NCBI RefSeq assembly: GCF_009828015.1
Contig: NZ_WTYG01000003.1
Coordinates: forward strand, 248,001 to 312,000
Direction of reading: 5' to 3'
From: Qipengyuania citrea
GTDB lineage: Bacteria; Pseudomonadota; Alphaproteobacteria; Sphingomonadales; Sphingomonadaceae
Length of the DNA stretch: 64,000 nucleotides
The notes under the pieces are model-generated. The model was not told the DNA's origin. It did no database searches and saw nothing but the letters and a program-made list of their open reading frames with translations. Made by a program: the position numbers and the translations under genes. This document shows, one piece after another, positions 63,704 through 64,000 of this stretch (positions are counted from its first letter, which is position 1; every line of letters starts with the position of its first letter).

Positions 63704-64000
63704 ATGACCGATTACCCCACGCTTTCGCTGAATGACGACCGCCAGATCCCGCAGCTCGGCTTCGGCACCTACAAGATCGACGAGGACGATGCACCCGAAG
63801 CGGTCAAGACCGCGCTCGATGTCGGCTACTGGCTGGTCGACACCGCGGCCATCTACCAGAACGAACGCGGCGTCGGCAAAGGTGTTGGCGACTGGTCCGA
63901 CATCTTCCTGCAGACCAAGATCTGGAACGAAAGCCAGGGCTACGAGCGGACCAAGAAGGCCGCCGACAAATGCCTCGAACGGTTGGGGCGCGACCATGTC
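63704..64000 (+). CDS. aldo/keto reductase, 3' end outside window
   Basis: The first 99 codons of an aldo/keto reductase are visible. A strong AAAGGAGAT site precedes the ATG at 63704. I-P-Q-L-G-F-G-T-Y-K-I is the family N-terminus, and the catalytic segment L-V-D-T-A-A-I-Y-Q-N-E carries Asp and Tyr. Divergent from purA, 125 bp apart. The catalytic Lys is expected in Q-T-K-I-W, which is present. Confidence 0.9.
   Translation, partial: MTDYPTLSLNDDRQIPQLGFGTYKIDEDDAPEAVKTALDVGYWLVDTAAIYQNERGVGKGVGDWSDIFLQTKIWNESQGYERTKKAADKCLERLGRDHV

Overview
The window is a GC-rich (roughly 65 percent) chromosomal segment of an alphaproteobacterium, most likely a sphingomonad of the Erythrobacteraceae type. 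The inference rests on CcrM, the ChvG/ChvI-HprK-RapZ-EIIA-HPr cluster beside pckA, split pntA genes, a tiny aa3 oxidase subunit IV gene, and a LOV-HWE blue-light kinase of the kind known from Erythrobacter. Almost everything is ordinary chromosome. I see no prophage, insertion sequence, integrase or CRISPR array.

Layout. 1-2 kb: VOC protein (partial) divergent from a LysR regulator. 1.4-6 kb (minus): dgt, an NAD(P)-binding protein, an ABA4-like membrane protein, an acyl-CoA ligase and a DUF938 methyltransferase-like protein. 6-13.5 kb (minus): aa3 oxidase subunit IV, split transhydrogenase, a small membrane protein, then a three-gene overlapping set (parallel beta-helix protein, diheme cytochrome c, alpha/beta hydrolase) and an Asp/Glu racemase homologue. 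13.7-17 kb: an NtrC-type regulator with GAFAGA in place of GAFTGA, an SDR, and folP. 17-20 kb: a low-GC orphan gene, ccrM with a dense cluster of its own GANTC sites upstream, and a cold-shock gene. 20-28 kb: rnhB and a PQQ-type dehydrogenase with interlocking start codons, GNAT, DUF1285-NUDIX-cca, and parC. 28-35.6 kb: PfpI, MscS, ferredoxin with two cysteine desulfurases, hydrolase, TonB-like protein, DUF3597. 35.6-39.2 kb: two secreted putative metallopeptidases. 39-46.4 kb: pckA divergent from chvI-chvG-hprK-rapZ-EIIA-ptsH-RNA methyltransferase, a carbon/envelope signalling module. 46.4-53 kb: LOV kinase and receiver, rmuC, def, recR, fmt, truA. 53-64 kb: oxidoreductase, asparaginase, tRNA-Val, TlpA, argH-lptM-lysA, truncated siroheme synthase, regulator/ECF sigma pair, L,D-transpeptidase, purA and a partial aldo/keto reductase.

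The most interesting non-coding signals belong to a dispersed palindromic repeat family with five copies here. One copy is inserted in frame in the 5' end of pntB. Two copies sit inside a ~200-bp tandem duplication of the fmt/truA junction that left a fossil of both gene ends. Other signals are a large 27-nt-arm inverted repeat between recR and def, six GANTC sites in 152 bp upstream of ccrM, and palindromes upstream of pckA, the beta-helix gene, the acyl-CoA ligase and the tonB-like gene. No gene set here is clearly a wholly new system; the beta-helix/diheme cytochrome/hydrolase set is the best candidate for a conserved system of unknown function.
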